64,000 nt of DNA from Saccharothrix espanaensis DSM 44229. GTDB lineage: Bacteria > Actinomycetota > Actinomycetes > Mycobacteriales > Pseudonocardiaceae. This document shows positions 36,226-45,431 of this stretch, piece after piece (position 1 is the stretch's first letter; every line of letters begins with the position of its first letter). The notes below the pieces were generated by a model, which saw only the letters and a list, made by a program, of their open reading frames with translations, did not search any database and was not told the origin of the DNA. The position numbers were made by a program, and so were the translations under genes. The stretch is from NCBI RefSeq assembly GCF_000328705.1, contig NC_019673.1:1550001-1614000 (forward strand), given 5' to 3'.

Positions 36226-37332
36226 TCAGTCGACGCAAGGGATCCCGTCGACGCTGGGCGGCACGCTGGGAGGCGGTGGCGGGGTGGGGGAAGCGTCGGG
36301 CGAGGGTGGCGGCGGAGGTGGCGGTGGTGGCGTGGCGCGGCCCAGGGCCACGTCCACCGCGCCGCGCATCGCCTCCTGCCCGTCGCGGTCGGGGTCGCCG
36401 GTGATGGGCAGGGTCAGGAACCGCACGCCGGTCACCCGGCCACCGAGGTCGAGCACGTCCCAGCCGTCGGACAGCACGACGTTCTGCTTGGCCACCGACA
36501 CGACCGGCCCCAGCGCGGCCACGCCCTGCTCCTTCACGCGGCTCAGCACGGCTTTGAGGAACGCCTGCTGCCGCCGCGTCCGGTCCAGGTCGCCGTTGGG
36601 CAGGCCGTGCCGCTGCCGGACGAACGCGAGCGCTTGCGCGGCGTCGAGCCGCTGCCGCCCGGCGGGGAAGTCGGCACCGGAGAACTCGTGGTCCGCGGTG
36701 GCCTGGTTCAGGCACACGTCCACGCCGTCCAGCGAGTCCGCCAGGTGGTAGAAGCCCGCCAGGCTCAGCTCGGCCAGCGCGTCCACCGGCATGCCGACGA
36801 ACTCCCGCACGGTCGCCACCTGCGCGCGCCGCCCGGCCTCGCGGCCCAGCCACTCCAGTTCGGCCGCGTCGTGCCCGCCCTCCTGGATCAGCCGGTCCTC
36901 CTCGGCTTCCTTGGCCCGGCCGTACGCCTCCTTGATCCTTTCCCGCGGCGTGCCCGGGACACCGTGCAGCACGGCGTAGTTGTCGCGTGGCACGGACATC
37001 GCGGTGGCGGGACCGCCGTCGGCCGGAACGTGCACGAGGATCAACGTGTTCGCGTTGTACCCGCCGCGGTCGACGTCACCGGCGTGCAGTTGGGACATCA
37101 CCTCGTCGGACGGTGCGCCTCCGTCGAGGTCGCGGCGCGTGGTGAGCCCGATCAGCAGGACGGTGAACCCGTCGGTCGAGCGCGGCGCGTCCTCCGGGAT
37201 CGCCCGCGACCGCCGCACACCGCTGTCGAGATCCTGATAGGTGGTCCAGGCCACTCCGGACGCGACCAGCACCACGAGCGCCGTCGTGATCCACGCGATC
37301 CTGGTCACGATCAGCGAGAAACCACGCACCAT
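36226..37332 (-). CDS. LytR-CpsA-Psr (LCP) family phosphotransferase
   Basis: The protein has 368 residues. An N-terminal membrane anchor (IVTRIAWITTALVVLVASGV) is followed by the LCP domain: GFTVLLIGLTTRRDL, ANTLILVHVPADGG, AMSVPRDNYAVL, then VGMPVDALAELSLAGFYHLA and ALAFVRQRHGLPNGDLDRTR. The Asp/Arg residues that bind the polyprenyl pyrophosphate are conserved. LCP enzymes transfer glycopolymers from lipid carriers to peptidoglycan outside the membrane. The C-terminus is a Pro-rich tail (P-x repeats ending SVDGIPCVD). ATG 37332 has GGAGG upstream. It is divergent from the 37369 gene. Confidence 0.92.
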   Translation of the reverse strand: MVRGFSLIVTRIAWITTALVVLVASGVAWTTYQDLDSGVRRSRAIPEDAPRSTDGFTVLLIGLTTRRDLDGGAPSDEVMSQLHAGDVDRGGYNANTLILVHVPADGGPATAMSVPRDNYAVLHGVPGTPRERIKEAYGRAKEAEEDRLIQEGGHDAAELEWLGREAGRRAQVATVREFVGMPVDALAELSLAGFYHLADSLDGVDVCLNQATADHEFSGADFPAGRQRLDAAQALAFVRQRHGLPNGDLDRTRRQQAFLKAVLSRVKEQGVAALGPVVSVAKQNVVLSDGWDVLDLGGRVTGVRFLTLPITGDPDRDGQEAMRGAVDVALGRATPPPPPPPPPSPDASPTPPPPPSVPPSVDGIPCVD

Positions 37333-37368
37333 CCCCACCTCCCGGTCGCGTAGCCTAAGGCCGTTCAG

Positions 37369-37788
37369 ATGCTGGGGGCTTGCGTGGTCGACCGAATCTC
37401 ACACCTGCCGAGCCTGGCCGCCCTGGGGGTGTCCGCGGTGCTCGCCTCGGTGGGGTACTGGTTGGACGGTGGTCAGCCGGGCTGGCTGTTCGGTGGGTTC
37501 CTCGTGGCGGGCGCGGTGTTCGCGACCGCCGCGGTGCGACCCGTGGGGTTGTGGGCGGTGGTGCCCGCACCTCCGCTGCTGTGCGTGGGGCTGGTGGTCG
37601 GGGTGACCGCCGCCGGGGGGAAGTCGTTGCGCGAGCTGGTCGTCACCGCCGCGCCGCTGGTGATCCGCGGGTTTCCGCCGATGGCGGTCGCGGTCGGGGC
37701 GGGCGTGGCCGTCGCGGCGGTTCGACTGGGGGGAACGTGGTGGCAAAACAGGTCTTCGTCGACGAGACCGGTAGACGCCGGGGGCTGA
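37369..37788 (+). CDS. DUF6542-type small membrane protein
   Basis: The protein has 139 residues and four hydrophobic segments (LAALGVSAVLASVGYWLDGG; GWLFGGFLVAGAVFATAAV; LLCVGLVVGVTAAGG; FPPMAVAVGAGVAVAAVRLG). The arrangement is like the DUF6542 domain found next to actinobacterial envelope glycosyltransferases. Function unknown. ATG 37369 follows a TAGCCT -10-like box (37351-37356) by 12 nt; GTG 37384 with GGGGG upstream is the alternative start. Its end overlaps the next small gene by 52 nt. Confidence 0.7.
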   Translation: MLGACVVDRISHLPSLAALGVSAVLASVGYWLDGGQPGWLFGGFLVAGAVFATAAVRPVGLWAVVPAPPLLCVGLVVGVTAAGGKSLRELVVTAAPLVIRGFPPMAVAVGAGVAVAAVRLGGTWWQNRSSSTRPVDAGG

Positions 37789-37874
37789 TGGCCGTCCTCG
37801 GCGTCGCGCTGGCGGTCGGGCTCTCGGGGTTCGCCGGGGTGATCGTGGCGACCGTGTTCGAGCACCTGCCGTGA
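37737..37874 (+). CDS. 45-residue single-span membrane protein
   Basis: A short gene starting at GTG 37737 (or 37740). The basic N-terminus AKQVFVDETGRRRG is followed by one membrane helix (LMAVLGVALAVGLSGFAGVI) and VATVFEHLP. Its TGA overlaps the GTG of the deacetylase/glycosyltransferase gene by 4 nt, and it lies within the end of the preceding gene in another frame, which supports coupled translation. Similar micro-proteins before such fusion enzymes may assist membrane placement; this is inference. Confidence 0.6.
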   Translation: MVAKQVFVDETGRRRGLMAVLGVALAVGLSGFAGVIVATVFEHLP

Positions 37875-39817
37875 GAGCGCACTGGGTCTCGTTGCTGGTC
37901 GGGTTGGCGTTGTTGTTGGGTGCGTTGGCGTTCCACGCCTACGCGACCGCGATCCCACCGAAGTCGGCACGGCCGGCGGCGGTCGCGGAGCCGGTGCCGG
38001 CGGGCGTGGCGGCGCTGGTGTTCCACGGTGGGCCGGACGCGCGGTACACGCCCCGGCTGCTCGACCGGTTGGCGCAGCGGCGGGTCCGGGCGACGTTCTT
38101 CGTGGTCGGCGCGGCGGTCAACGCGCACCCGGAGCTGGTGCGGCGGATGGTCGACGAAGGCCACGAGGTCGGCGTCGGCACGTTCCGCGCCGGGCCGGAC
38201 GGGGCGCTGGACCCGGCGTTCGCGCGGGCCGCGCTGGCGGCGGCGACCGGAGTCCACACTGGACTGTCAGAACCGGATCCGGACACGCTGGACCTGACCG
38301 TGCGCGACCCGCCGGCGATCGTGGCGGGCACCGACGTGCGCCAGGTCGTGCGACTGCACGTGAACAGCAGCGCACCGGACGTGGTGGACCTGCTGCTCCA
38401 CCGACTGCCGGGACATCGGTTCGTGTCGTTGTCGGAGGCGCGTGCCGGCTCGGGCGAGCGTGCTGTGGCCGGCGAGCGTTCTGTAGCCGGTGTGGGTGGG
38501 GAGGGTGCGGGTGCGGAAGGTGCCGGTGCGGAAGGTGGGGGTGGCGGGAGCGCGGGCATAGGCGTGCGGATGACCGGGCACGCGTTGGCGTTCGCGCAGT
38601 GGCACGGCGGTGCGATCGTGGTCGTGCTGGGGGTGGTGAGCGGGATCGTGGCGGTGCTGGCGCTGTTGCGGACCGTGATGCAGTTGGGGTTGGCGCACAC
38701 CTCGCGGCGGCTGCGGCGCGTCGACGCGGTGCTGGGCCAGGACGTGGGGCCGGACTACGCGCCGGACGTGTCGGTGGTGGTGCCCGCCTACAACGAGTCG
38801 GCGAACATCGTGGCCGCGGTGCGGTCGATCGTGTCGTCCTCGCACTCCGGTGACGTCGAGGTCGTCGTGGTGGACGACGGGTCGGACGACGGCACGGGCG
38901 ACCTGGTCGAGGCGCTGGGGCTGCCGGCGGTGCGGGTGCACCGGCAGGAGAACGCGGGCAAGCCGGCGGCGTTGAACGCGGGGATCGCGTTGGCCCGGCA
39001 CGAGGTGCTGGTGCTGGTCGACGGTGACACGGTGTTCGACGCGGACACGGTGACGAAGGTGGTGCGGCCGCTGGGGGCCGACCGGGTCGGCGCGGTCTCC
39101 GGCAACGTCAAGGTCGCCAACCGGCGCGGGGTGTTCGGGCGGTGGCAGCACCTGGAGTACTGCGCCGGGTCGAACCTCGACCGGCAGATCCTCAACGCCC
39201 TGGGCTGCCTGCCGACCATCCCGGGCGCGATCGGGGCGTTCCGGCGCGAGGCGCTCGACGAGGTCGGCGGCATCAGCGCGGACACGCTGGCCGAGGACAC
39301 CGACGTGACCATGGCGATCACCCGGGCCGGGTGGAAGGTCGTGTACGAGCCGGGCGCGCGGGCGTGGACCGAGGTGCCCACCGGGGTGCGCGGGCTGTAC
39401 AAGCAGCGTTACCGGTGGTCGTACGGGACGTTCCAGTCGATGTGGAAGCACCGGGCGGCACGTGGCCGCATGGGGCGGCTGGGGTTGGCGTACCTGTTGG
39501 TGTTCCACGTCGTGCTGCCGTTGCTCGCACCGGCGTTGGACGTGTTCGTGCTGTACGGGGCGTTCATCGCGGACGCGCCGTGGGCGTTGGTGGTGTGGGC
39601 GGTCTTCCTGGCGATGCAGACGTTGAGCGCGGGGTACGCGTTGCGACTGGACGGGGAGTCGCTCAAGCCGCTCTGGACGTTTCCACTGCAACAGCTGGCG
39701 TATCGGCAGTTGACGTACCTGGTGGTGGTGAAGTCGCTGGTCGCGGCGTTGCACGGGACGCCTGTGCGGTGGCAGTCGTCGGGACGGGCGGGGCTGGCGG
39801 TGGAGCCTGTCGGGTAG
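37871..39817 (+). CDS. Fusion of a degenerate NodB deacetylase domain and a GT2 glycosyltransferase
   Basis: The protein has 648 residues. A signal anchor (residues ~7-25) precedes a NodB-like domain (49-190): ALVFHGGPDARYTPRLLDRL, RATFFVVGAAVNAHPELVRR, GHEVGVGTFRAGP. The catalytic/metal motif FDDGPD is FHGGPD here (His52, Gly53), and the N/S-H-x3-x-H metal ligands are missing, so this half cannot be a normal deacetylase. A Gly/Ala/Glu-rich linker (~195-230) and a membrane helix (~247-270) lead to a GT2 domain with VVVPAYNESANIVAAV, VVDDGSDDGTGD, LVDGDTVFD, LAEDTDVTMAI and KQRYRWSYGTFQSMW, all intact, plus C-terminal helices. It resembles processive polysaccharide synthases. Confidence 0.9.
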   Translation: MRAHWVSLLVGLALLLGALAFHAYATAIPPKSARPAAVAEPVPAGVAALVFHGGPDARYTPRLLDRLAQRRVRATFFVVGAAVNAHPELVRRMVDEGHEVGVGTFRAGPDGALDPAFARAALAAATGVHTGLSEPDPDTLDLTVRDPPAIVAGTDVRQVVRLHVNSSAPDVVDLLLHRLPGHRFVSLSEARAGSGERAVAGERSVAGVGGEGAGAEGAGAEGGGGGSAGIGVRMTGHALAFAQWHGGAIVVVLGVVSGIVAVLALLRTVMQLGLAHTSRRLRRVDAVLGQDVGPDYAPDVSVVVPAYNESANIVAAVRSIVSSSHSGDVEVVVVDDGSDDGTGDLVEALGLPAVRVHRQENAGKPAALNAGIALARHEVLVLVDGDTVFDADTVTKVVRPLGADRVGAVSGNVKVANRRGVFGRWQHLEYCAGSNLDRQILNALGCLPTIPGAIGAFRREALDEVGGISADTLAEDTDVTMAITRAGWKVVYEPGARAWTEVPTGVRGLYKQRYRWSYGTFQSMWKHRAARGRMGRLGLAYLLVFHVVLPLLAPALDVFVLYGAFIADAPWALVVWAVFLAMQTLSAGYALRLDGESLKPLWTFPLQQLAYRQLTYLVVVKSLVAALHGTPVRWQSSGRAGLAVEPVG

Positions 39818-39886
39818 CGGGAGGCTGGGCGTCCGGGGGCATTGGGGTGGAGAACGGAGGGGTGGGCGTGGTGGTAGTACCGGAGG

Positions 39887-39892
39887 TAGCAT
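39887..39892 (+). promoter_or_regulatory. Candidate -10 box of mazEF (leaderless)
   Basis: TAGCAT lies 7 nt before the GTG at 39900. It is preceded by GTAGTACCGGAGG, which could hold the antitoxin's operator. Confidence 0.4.
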
Positions 39893-39899
39893 CGGGGGT

Positions 39900-40130
39900 G
39901 TGAAAATCAGTGTGAGTCTGCCGGAGGAAGACGTAGAGTTTGTTGATCGCTACCTTCTGCAACATCGCAGTGCCTCACGGTCGTCGGTGATCCACCAGGC
40001 GATCGCGTTGTTGCGGGAGTCCGGGTTGGAGAACGCCTACGCGAACGCGTGGGACGAGTGGGAAGCCGACGGTGAATCCGAGATGTGGGACGTGACTGCG
40101 CCAGACGGTGTTGTCGATGCGTCGAGGTGA
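39900..40130 (+). CDS. mazE: Ribbon-helix-helix antitoxin (MazE type)
   Basis: The protein has 76 residues. The N-terminal MKISVSLPEEDVEFVDRYLL and SASRSSVIHQAIALLRE are a ribbon-helix-helix DNA-binding unit. The acidic tail (WDEWEADGESEMWDVTAPDG) is of the kind that wraps around MazF. It overlaps the toxin gene by 14 nt. It should repress its own promoter and neutralise the toxin. Confidence 0.9.
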   Translation: MKISVSLPEEDVEFVDRYLLQHRSASRSSVIHQAIALLRESGLENAYANAWDEWEADGESEMWDVTAPDGVVDASR

Positions 40131-40464
40131 CATCTACTGGGTCGATCTGGAGCCGTCCGTCGGTGCGGAGGCGAACAAGATCAGACCGGCCGTCGTCGTC
40201 AGCAACGACGCGGCGAACCGGGCCGCCGGGCGGGGCGGGCGGGGTGTCGTGACCATCGTGCCGATCACCTCGAACACCGCTCGGGTGTACCCGTTCCAGG
40301 TCCTGCTGCCGGCCGCGGAGTGCGGGCTGGGCGCGGACTCGAAGGCGCAGGCCGAGCAGGTGCGGACGATCGCGGCGGCGCGGTTGCGCGCCCGGATCGG
40401 GGAGCTGCCGCCCGCGGTGCTCAAGAAGCTCGAAGAGGCGTTGCGGGTGCACCTCGCGCTGTGA
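40117..40464 (+). CDS. mazF: MazF/PemK-family endoribonuclease toxin
   Basis: The protein has 115 residues. It begins MRRGDIYWVDLEPSVGAEAN and KIRPAVVVSNDAAN, with VVTIVPITSN and LGADSKAQAEQVRTIAAARL: the conserved Arg, Ser and Gln/Arg positions of MazF are intact. It cleaves single-stranded RNA at short motifs. ATG 40117 is preferred over GTG 40108. It is the second gene of the pair, translationally coupled to the antitoxin. Confidence 0.93.
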   Translation: MRRGDIYWVDLEPSVGAEANKIRPAVVVSNDAANRAAGRGGRGVVTIVPITSNTARVYPFQVLLPAAECGLGADSKAQAEQVRTIAAARLRARIGELPPAVLKKLEEALRVHLAL

Positions 40465-40549
40465 TCGCGTGGTGGACGAGCGCGGTGGTGTGTGCGGAAG
40501 AGCGTGGTGGAGAAAGAGGAGCGGCCGCCGGAAGCCGGCGGCCGCTTGG

Positions 40550-40741
40550 TCACTCGATCACGGTGATGGCCCCCGCCGGGCACAGGTGCGCGGCTTCGCG
40601 GGCTTCCTGTTCGTGACCCGCGGCGGTCGGGTCGAGCAGCACGACGGTGCCGTCCTCCTCGTCCTGGTCGAACACCTCGGGGTCGGTCAGCGCGCACATG
40701 CCCGAAGCGGCACAGCGGTCCGGGTCGACTTCGATCCTCAT
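40550..40741 (-). CDS. Single-cluster ferredoxin (3Fe-4S type) serving the P450
   Basis: The protein has 63 residues. VDPDRCAASGMCALTDPEVF gives C-x5-C, with Met at the position of one missing cysteine. EAAHLCPAGAITV supplies the last Cys-Pro, so three ligands form a [3Fe-4S] cluster as in actinobacterial P450 ferredoxins. Its ATG overlaps the P450 stop (ATGA). Confidence 0.93.
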   Translation of the reverse strand: MRIEVDPDRCAASGMCALTDPEVFDQDEEDGTVVLLDPTAAGHEQEAREAAHLCPAGAITVIE

Positions 40742-41937
40742 CAGAACTCCACGGGCAGGCGGTGCACGCCGTAGATCCCCATGTCCTTGCGCATCGGCAC
40801 CTCCGAGGCCGGTATCGCGAGCCGCAGGTCCGGGAACTCGCGGATCAACGCGGCGAACCCCACCCGCATCTCGATCCGCGCGAGCTGTTGGCCGAGGCAC
40901 TGGTGCACCCCGTGGCCGAAGGCTACGTGGCCCGAGGCCGACCGCCGGACGTCGAGCCGGTCCGGGTTCGGGAACCGGTTCGGGTCGCGGTTGGCGGCCG
41001 GGACGGACAGCGTGACGTTGTCGCCCGCCTTGATCCGCACGCCGTGGAGTTCGAGGTCTTCGAGCGCCACCCGCACCGGGCCGATCTGGATGATCGACAG
41101 GTAGCGCAGCAGCTCCTCGACGGCGTTGTCGACCAGTGCCGGGTCGGCGCGCAGCGCCGCCAGCTGGTCGGGGTTCTCCAGCAGGGCGAGCGTGCCGATG
41201 CCGAGCATGTTCGCGGTCGTCTCGTGGCCGGCGATCAGCAGGAGGAGCCCCATGTTGGTGACTTCCTCGTCGGTCAGCTCGCCGGTCTCGATCAGCCCGC
41301 TCAGCATGTCGTCGCCGGGCTCGTCCCGCTTGCGCGCGACCAGGTCCGCGACGTAGTGCTCGATCCGCTCGAACGCGGCCATGATCTCGGTGAAGTCGTT
41401 GTCCAGGCTGAACCCCGTCCTCGTGTCGCGCTGGAACTGCTCGCGTTCGTCGTAGGGCACGCCGAGCAGCTCGCAGATCACCATGGACGGCACGGGCAGC
41501 GCGAAGGCCTCGACCAGGTCGACGCCGGGGCCCTGCGCCCGCATCGAGGCCAGGTGGTCGGCCACGATCTGCTCGATCCGCGGCACCAGCTGGTTCATCC
41601 GGCGCACGGTGAACTGGCCGGTGAGCAGCTTGCGGTACCGCGAGTGCTCGGTGCCGTCCATGTTGATGAACATGCCGGGCTTGGCCGGCGGCCCCGCCGG
41701 CACGGGCTTGCCGCCGGCCCGGACCGGCGAGTGCTGGATCTCGGCCCGGTTGCTGAACCGGCGGTCGGCCAGCACCGCGCGGGCGAGTTCGTGGCTGGTG
41801 ACCAGCCATCCCTCGTGCCCGTCCGGGTAGTGCAGCCGGGTGATCGGCTCGGTCGTGCGCAGTTCCCCCAGTCGTGGCGATGGGTCGAGCGGTGAGCTGC
41901 GTTCTACGGGCAGCTCGGGGTGCAGTGTTTCGGTCAT
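40741..41937 (-). CDS. Cytochrome P450 (actinobacterial CYP105/107-like)
   Basis: The protein has 398 residues. The heme motif is FGHGVHQCLGQQLAR with Cys347. The I-helix is LLLLIAGHETTANMLG with acid-alcohol/Thr pair features. The K-helix E-x-x-R is in VEELLRYLS, and the C-helix is MDGTEHSRYRKLL. It is a cytosolic monooxygenase fed by the downstream ferredoxin. ATG 41937 has GGGAGG 8 nt upstream; GTG 41946 is the alternative. It is divergent from the ABC/XRE operon. No reductase or biosynthetic cluster is adjacent, so the substrate is unknown. Confidence 0.95.
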   Translation of the reverse strand: MTETLHPELPVERSSPLDPSPRLGELRTTEPITRLHYPDGHEGWLVTSHELARAVLADRRFSNRAEIQHSPVRAGGKPVPAGPPAKPGMFINMDGTEHSRYRKLLTGQFTVRRMNQLVPRIEQIVADHLASMRAQGPGVDLVEAFALPVPSMVICELLGVPYDEREQFQRDTRTGFSLDNDFTEIMAAFERIEHYVADLVARKRDEPGDDMLSGLIETGELTDEEVTNMGLLLLIAGHETTANMLGIGTLALLENPDQLAALRADPALVDNAVEELLRYLSIIQIGPVRVALEDLELHGVRIKAGDNVTLSVPAANRDPNRFPNPDRLDVRRSASGHVAFGHGVHQCLGQQLARIEMRVGFAALIREFPDLRLAIPASEVPMRKDMGIYGVHRLPVEF

Positions 41938-41988
41938 CTCGCACACCTCCCAGTGCGTTCGGGGACCTGCTTTGCAAGCTACAGAAGA

Positions 41989-42004
41989 TTCACGAAGTCG
42001 TGAA
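41989..42004. promoter_or_regulatory. Inverted repeat in the P450/ABC divergent promoter region
   Basis: TTCACGA-AG-TCGTGAA has 7-bp perfect arms. It lies 52 nt upstream of the P450 ATG in a comparatively A/T-rich stretch. It is a candidate operator; the XRE regulator of the divergent operon or an external factor could bind it. Confidence 0.55.
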
Positions 42005-42123
42005 GTAAATAAGGCGTAAGGGTGGAGCCGAGCAACGAGCTAGTACGAGTGATAGCAGGTGTGCTACACATTGTGCGAGGAGTCGGATGGGTCCGCAGGG
42101 GATCGGACGGGGGATCCGGCGGT

Positions 42124-43112
<989 letters not shown>

Positions 43113-43116
<4 letters not shown>

Positions 43117-43967
43117 ACGCGACGATGTACGCGGTCCGGCTGGGGCTCAGTCGCGGGTGGTTCGAGTTCCGGCACACGCTGGCCAGTTCCGACCAGTTCT
43201 TCAACGTGTTCACCGCGACCGGGTTCCTGGCCGTGCTGTGGTTCCAGCGTGATTCGCCGGTGGAGGGCATGTCGCTGTCGCTGGCGTCGATGACGTTGCC
43301 CAGCATGCTGGGGATGATGGTCGCGTTCGGCGGGCTGGTCGGGCCGGCGGGCGCGCTGTCGATGAACCGGGAGGACGGCACGCTGCTGCGCGCCAAGGCG
43401 ATCCCGAACGGGATGACCGGCTACCTGGTCGGGCGGGTCGTGCAGACCTCGCTGGACGCGTTGTTCAGCCTGACCGTGGTGATGCTGCCCGGCGCGCTGC
43501 TGATCGGCGGGCTGTCCGGGGTCGGGTTCGACGAGTTCCTCTACCTGCTGCTGGTGCTCGTGGTCGGGATGCTGGCCACGCTCCCGTGGGGCGCGGTGGC
43601 CGGGTCGCTGGCGAAGAGCCCGCAGGGCGCCATGGGGTTCACCATGCTGCCGATGATGGCGATCATCTCGATCTCGGGGATCTTCTACCCGATCTCGGCG
43701 ATGCCCGGCTGGCTCCAGGGTGTGGCCCAGGTGTTCCCGGTCTACTGGCTGGGGTTGGGCACGCGGTCGGCGATGCTGCCCGACGCGGCGGTCGTCATGG
43801 AGATCGGCGGGTCGTGGCGCTCGCTGGAGATGTTCGGCGTGCTGGGGGTGTGGGCGGTGGTCGGGTTCCTGCTCGCGCCTACGATTCTGCGTCGGATGGC
43901 CCGGAGGGAGTCCGGGGCGGACATGGAGCAGCGGCGGCACGCCGCGCTCCAGAGGGGCGTGGGGTGA
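43113..43967 (+). CDS. ABC-2 type transporter permease
   Basis: The protein has 284 residues and six membrane segments (including FTATGFLAVLWFQ; SMLGMMVAFGGLVGPAGALS; ALFSLTVVMLPGALLIGGLS; FLYLLLVLVVGMLATLPWGA; GFTMLPMMAIISISGIFYPI; FGVLGVWAVVGFLLAPTILR). NREDGTLLRAKAIPNGMTGY is the typical ABC-2 coupling region. GTGA overlaps join it to the genes on both sides. It forms the exporter with the preceding ATPase. Confidence 0.9.
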
Positions 43968-44203
43968 GCGAGACAGTCTTCAACCGGATCGCGATGCTGC
44001 GTGCGGAGCGCGGGGTGTCGCGGCGGCAGCTGTCCGAGGCTTTGGGGATCCACTACCAGACCGTGGGGTACCTGGAACGCGGCGAGTACAGCCCCAGCCT
44101 CTACCTCGCGCTGCGGATAGCGCAGTACTTCGAGGTGTCGGTGGAGGTCGTCTTCTCCACCGATCCGTTTCCGCGGTTGGGCAGTTCGTCGCAGTCCGCT
44201 TGA
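43964..44203 (+). CDS. XRE-family HTH regulator
   Basis: The protein has 79 residues. A compact HTH (NRIAMLRAERGVSRRQLSEA, LGIHYQTVGYLERGEYSPSL) is followed by YLALRIAQYFEVSVEVVFST, the short YozG-like XRE type. It overlaps the permease gene by 4 nt (GTGA), so it is made with the transporter and probably autoregulates the operon. Small XRE regulators of this kind accompany ABC-2 exporters in many actinomycetes. Confidence 0.9.
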   Translation: MSETVFNRIAMLRAERGVSRRQLSEALGIHYQTVGYLERGEYSPSLYLALRIAQYFEVSVEVVFSTDPFPRLGSSSQSA

Positions 44204-44400
44204 GCTGGTTTGCGGTGTGGGTAGGGCTTGGCTTCGGCGACGTGGGAGCGGGAGCGGAGTGGGAATAGAGCGGGAATAGAGCGGGAGTGGGGCGGGAGGA
44301 AAGCAAGAGCAAGAGCGACGCTCGCCGCTGGGCAGGCCGCCGGGGGAGAAGGGCGGCCGCCGTGTTCACCCCGCATGGCCTGGTCTGAAGACAACCACCC

Positions 44401-44447
44401 TTGGTCAGGGAGGGCAAGCGAAAAGCGTGCTTGCCCTCCCTGACCAA
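44401..44447. terminator. 19-bp-arm hairpin, probable bidirectional terminator
   Basis: TTGGTCAGGGAGGGCAAGC and its exact complement flank the 9-nt loop GAAAAGCGT. Lying between the + strand XRE operon and the - strand TetR gene, it is well placed to end transcription from both. There is no T-run. Confidence 0.7.
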
Positions 44448-44632
44448 GCGCGGTTCGCTGCGCGCAGGCCATACGGGGAGAACACTCTGGAGGCGGGGCT
44501 CTACAGGTTGTTGCGCGTCAGTGGGGTGCTTCTTCGATTACGTCGGCGGCTTGCTGTGTGCCGTCGACGTGGGCGATTTCGTGTTTGACGCTGGTTGGGG
44601 TGGCTGCTGTTCTAGAACTGGATCGCCCGCAT

Positions 44633-44672
44633 GCCCCATTATTCGGCGAGGATCCTCGCCGAACAATGGGGC
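44633..44672. repeat. 40-bp near-perfect palindrome
   Basis: Two 20-bp halves with no spacer, centred on the GGATCC at 44650-44655, pair with a single mismatch. The half-site is GCCCCATTATTCGGCGAGGA. It lies in or beside the possible gene remnant. It could be an operator, a cruciform or a second terminator. Confidence 0.75.
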
Positions 44673-44786
44673 GATGTCGTAGACGACTACGTCCGGGTGG
44701 TCGGTGGCGTAGGCGGTGTTGCAGGAGAGGCAGCAGGTCGGGGCCGTCTCGGTCGACCAGTTCCGTCACGACGGGGAGCGTTGGGG

Positions 44787-45422
44787 TTACGTGGCCGTGG
44801 TGGGGGCGCGTGGGGTGGTAGGGGCGGGTGGGGTGGTGGGGGGTTGGAAGACGGCTTGTAGGGCTGCGCGTACGGCGTGGGTCAGGTCTTCTTGGCTTTC
44901 GGGGGTGCCGGGAGGTGGGGCGTGCAGGGCTCCTGCGCCCACCAGGCGGTCGAAGAGGAGGCCGTCCAGGTAGGCGACCAGGGCTCTGCCCTTGCGGTCG
45001 GGGTCGGGGATGCCCGCGCGTTCCAGGAGTTGCCTGGCTCGGCTTCTCGCCTCTGTGCCGTGGTTGAGGATGCTGCGGAGTTCCGGGTGGTGGGTGGCTT
45101 CCAGCATGCACGCGTAGCGGGCCAGGGTTCGGTTCCTCGCCGTTGTCATCCAGTGGTCCAGGACGGCGGCCATGGCGGGGGCGAGCAGGGCCGGGTCCGG
45201 GGTGCCGGGCAGGTCGGCTGTGGCGGCTTCTTCGAGGTCCAAGGCGGCGAGTCGGGCTACCACGGCCTCGATCAGGGCCTTTCTGGTGCGGTAGTAGGCG
45301 GACGTGGACCCCGGGGGGAGGCCGGCCTCCGCGTCCACTGCGCGGTGGGTGAGTCCCCGCATTCCTCTCGTGGCCACCAGGTCGATGGCGGTGTCGGCGA
45401 TGAGGGTCACGCGGTCGGTCAT
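44787..45422 (-). CDS. TetR-family repressor of the adjacent FAD monooxygenase
   Basis: The protein has 211 residues. The HTH is TLIADTAIDLVATRGMRGLT, HRAVDAEAGLPPGSTSAYYR, TRKALIEAVVARL. The ligand domain includes LARYACMLEATHHPELRSIL, and the C-terminus is a Pro/Thr tail. It is divergent from the monooxygenase gene. The 63-bp gap holds two perfect CTACA-NN-TGTAG palindromes, which are the likely operators for both genes. ATG 45422. Confidence 0.92.
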   Translation of the reverse strand: MTDRVTLIADTAIDLVATRGMRGLTHRAVDAEAGLPPGSTSAYYRTRKALIEAVVARLAALDLEEAATADLPGTPDPALLAPAMAAVLDHWMTTARNRTLARYACMLEATHHPELRSILNHGTEARSRARQLLERAGIPDPDRKGRALVAYLDGLLFDRLVGAGALHAPPPGTPESQEDLTHAVRAALQAVFQPPTTPPAPTTPRAPTTAT

Positions 45423-45431
45423 GTCCAGCCT

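Larger units (their letters stand above)
44204..44786. other. Gene-poor region with strong palindromes and a possible gene remnant
   Basis: A stretch of 583 nt between the XRE and TetR genes. It contains GAGCGGGAATA-type tandem repeats (44258-44292), a long hairpin (44401-44447) and a 40-bp palindrome (44633-44672). On the minus strand around 44540-44740 one frame reads CCLSCNTAYATDHPDVVVYD, then IAPLFGEDPRRIMGHAGDP, which looks like the zinc-ribbon part of a protein. However, a stop lies shortly upstream, so this would be a broken remnant. Confidence 0.45.
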
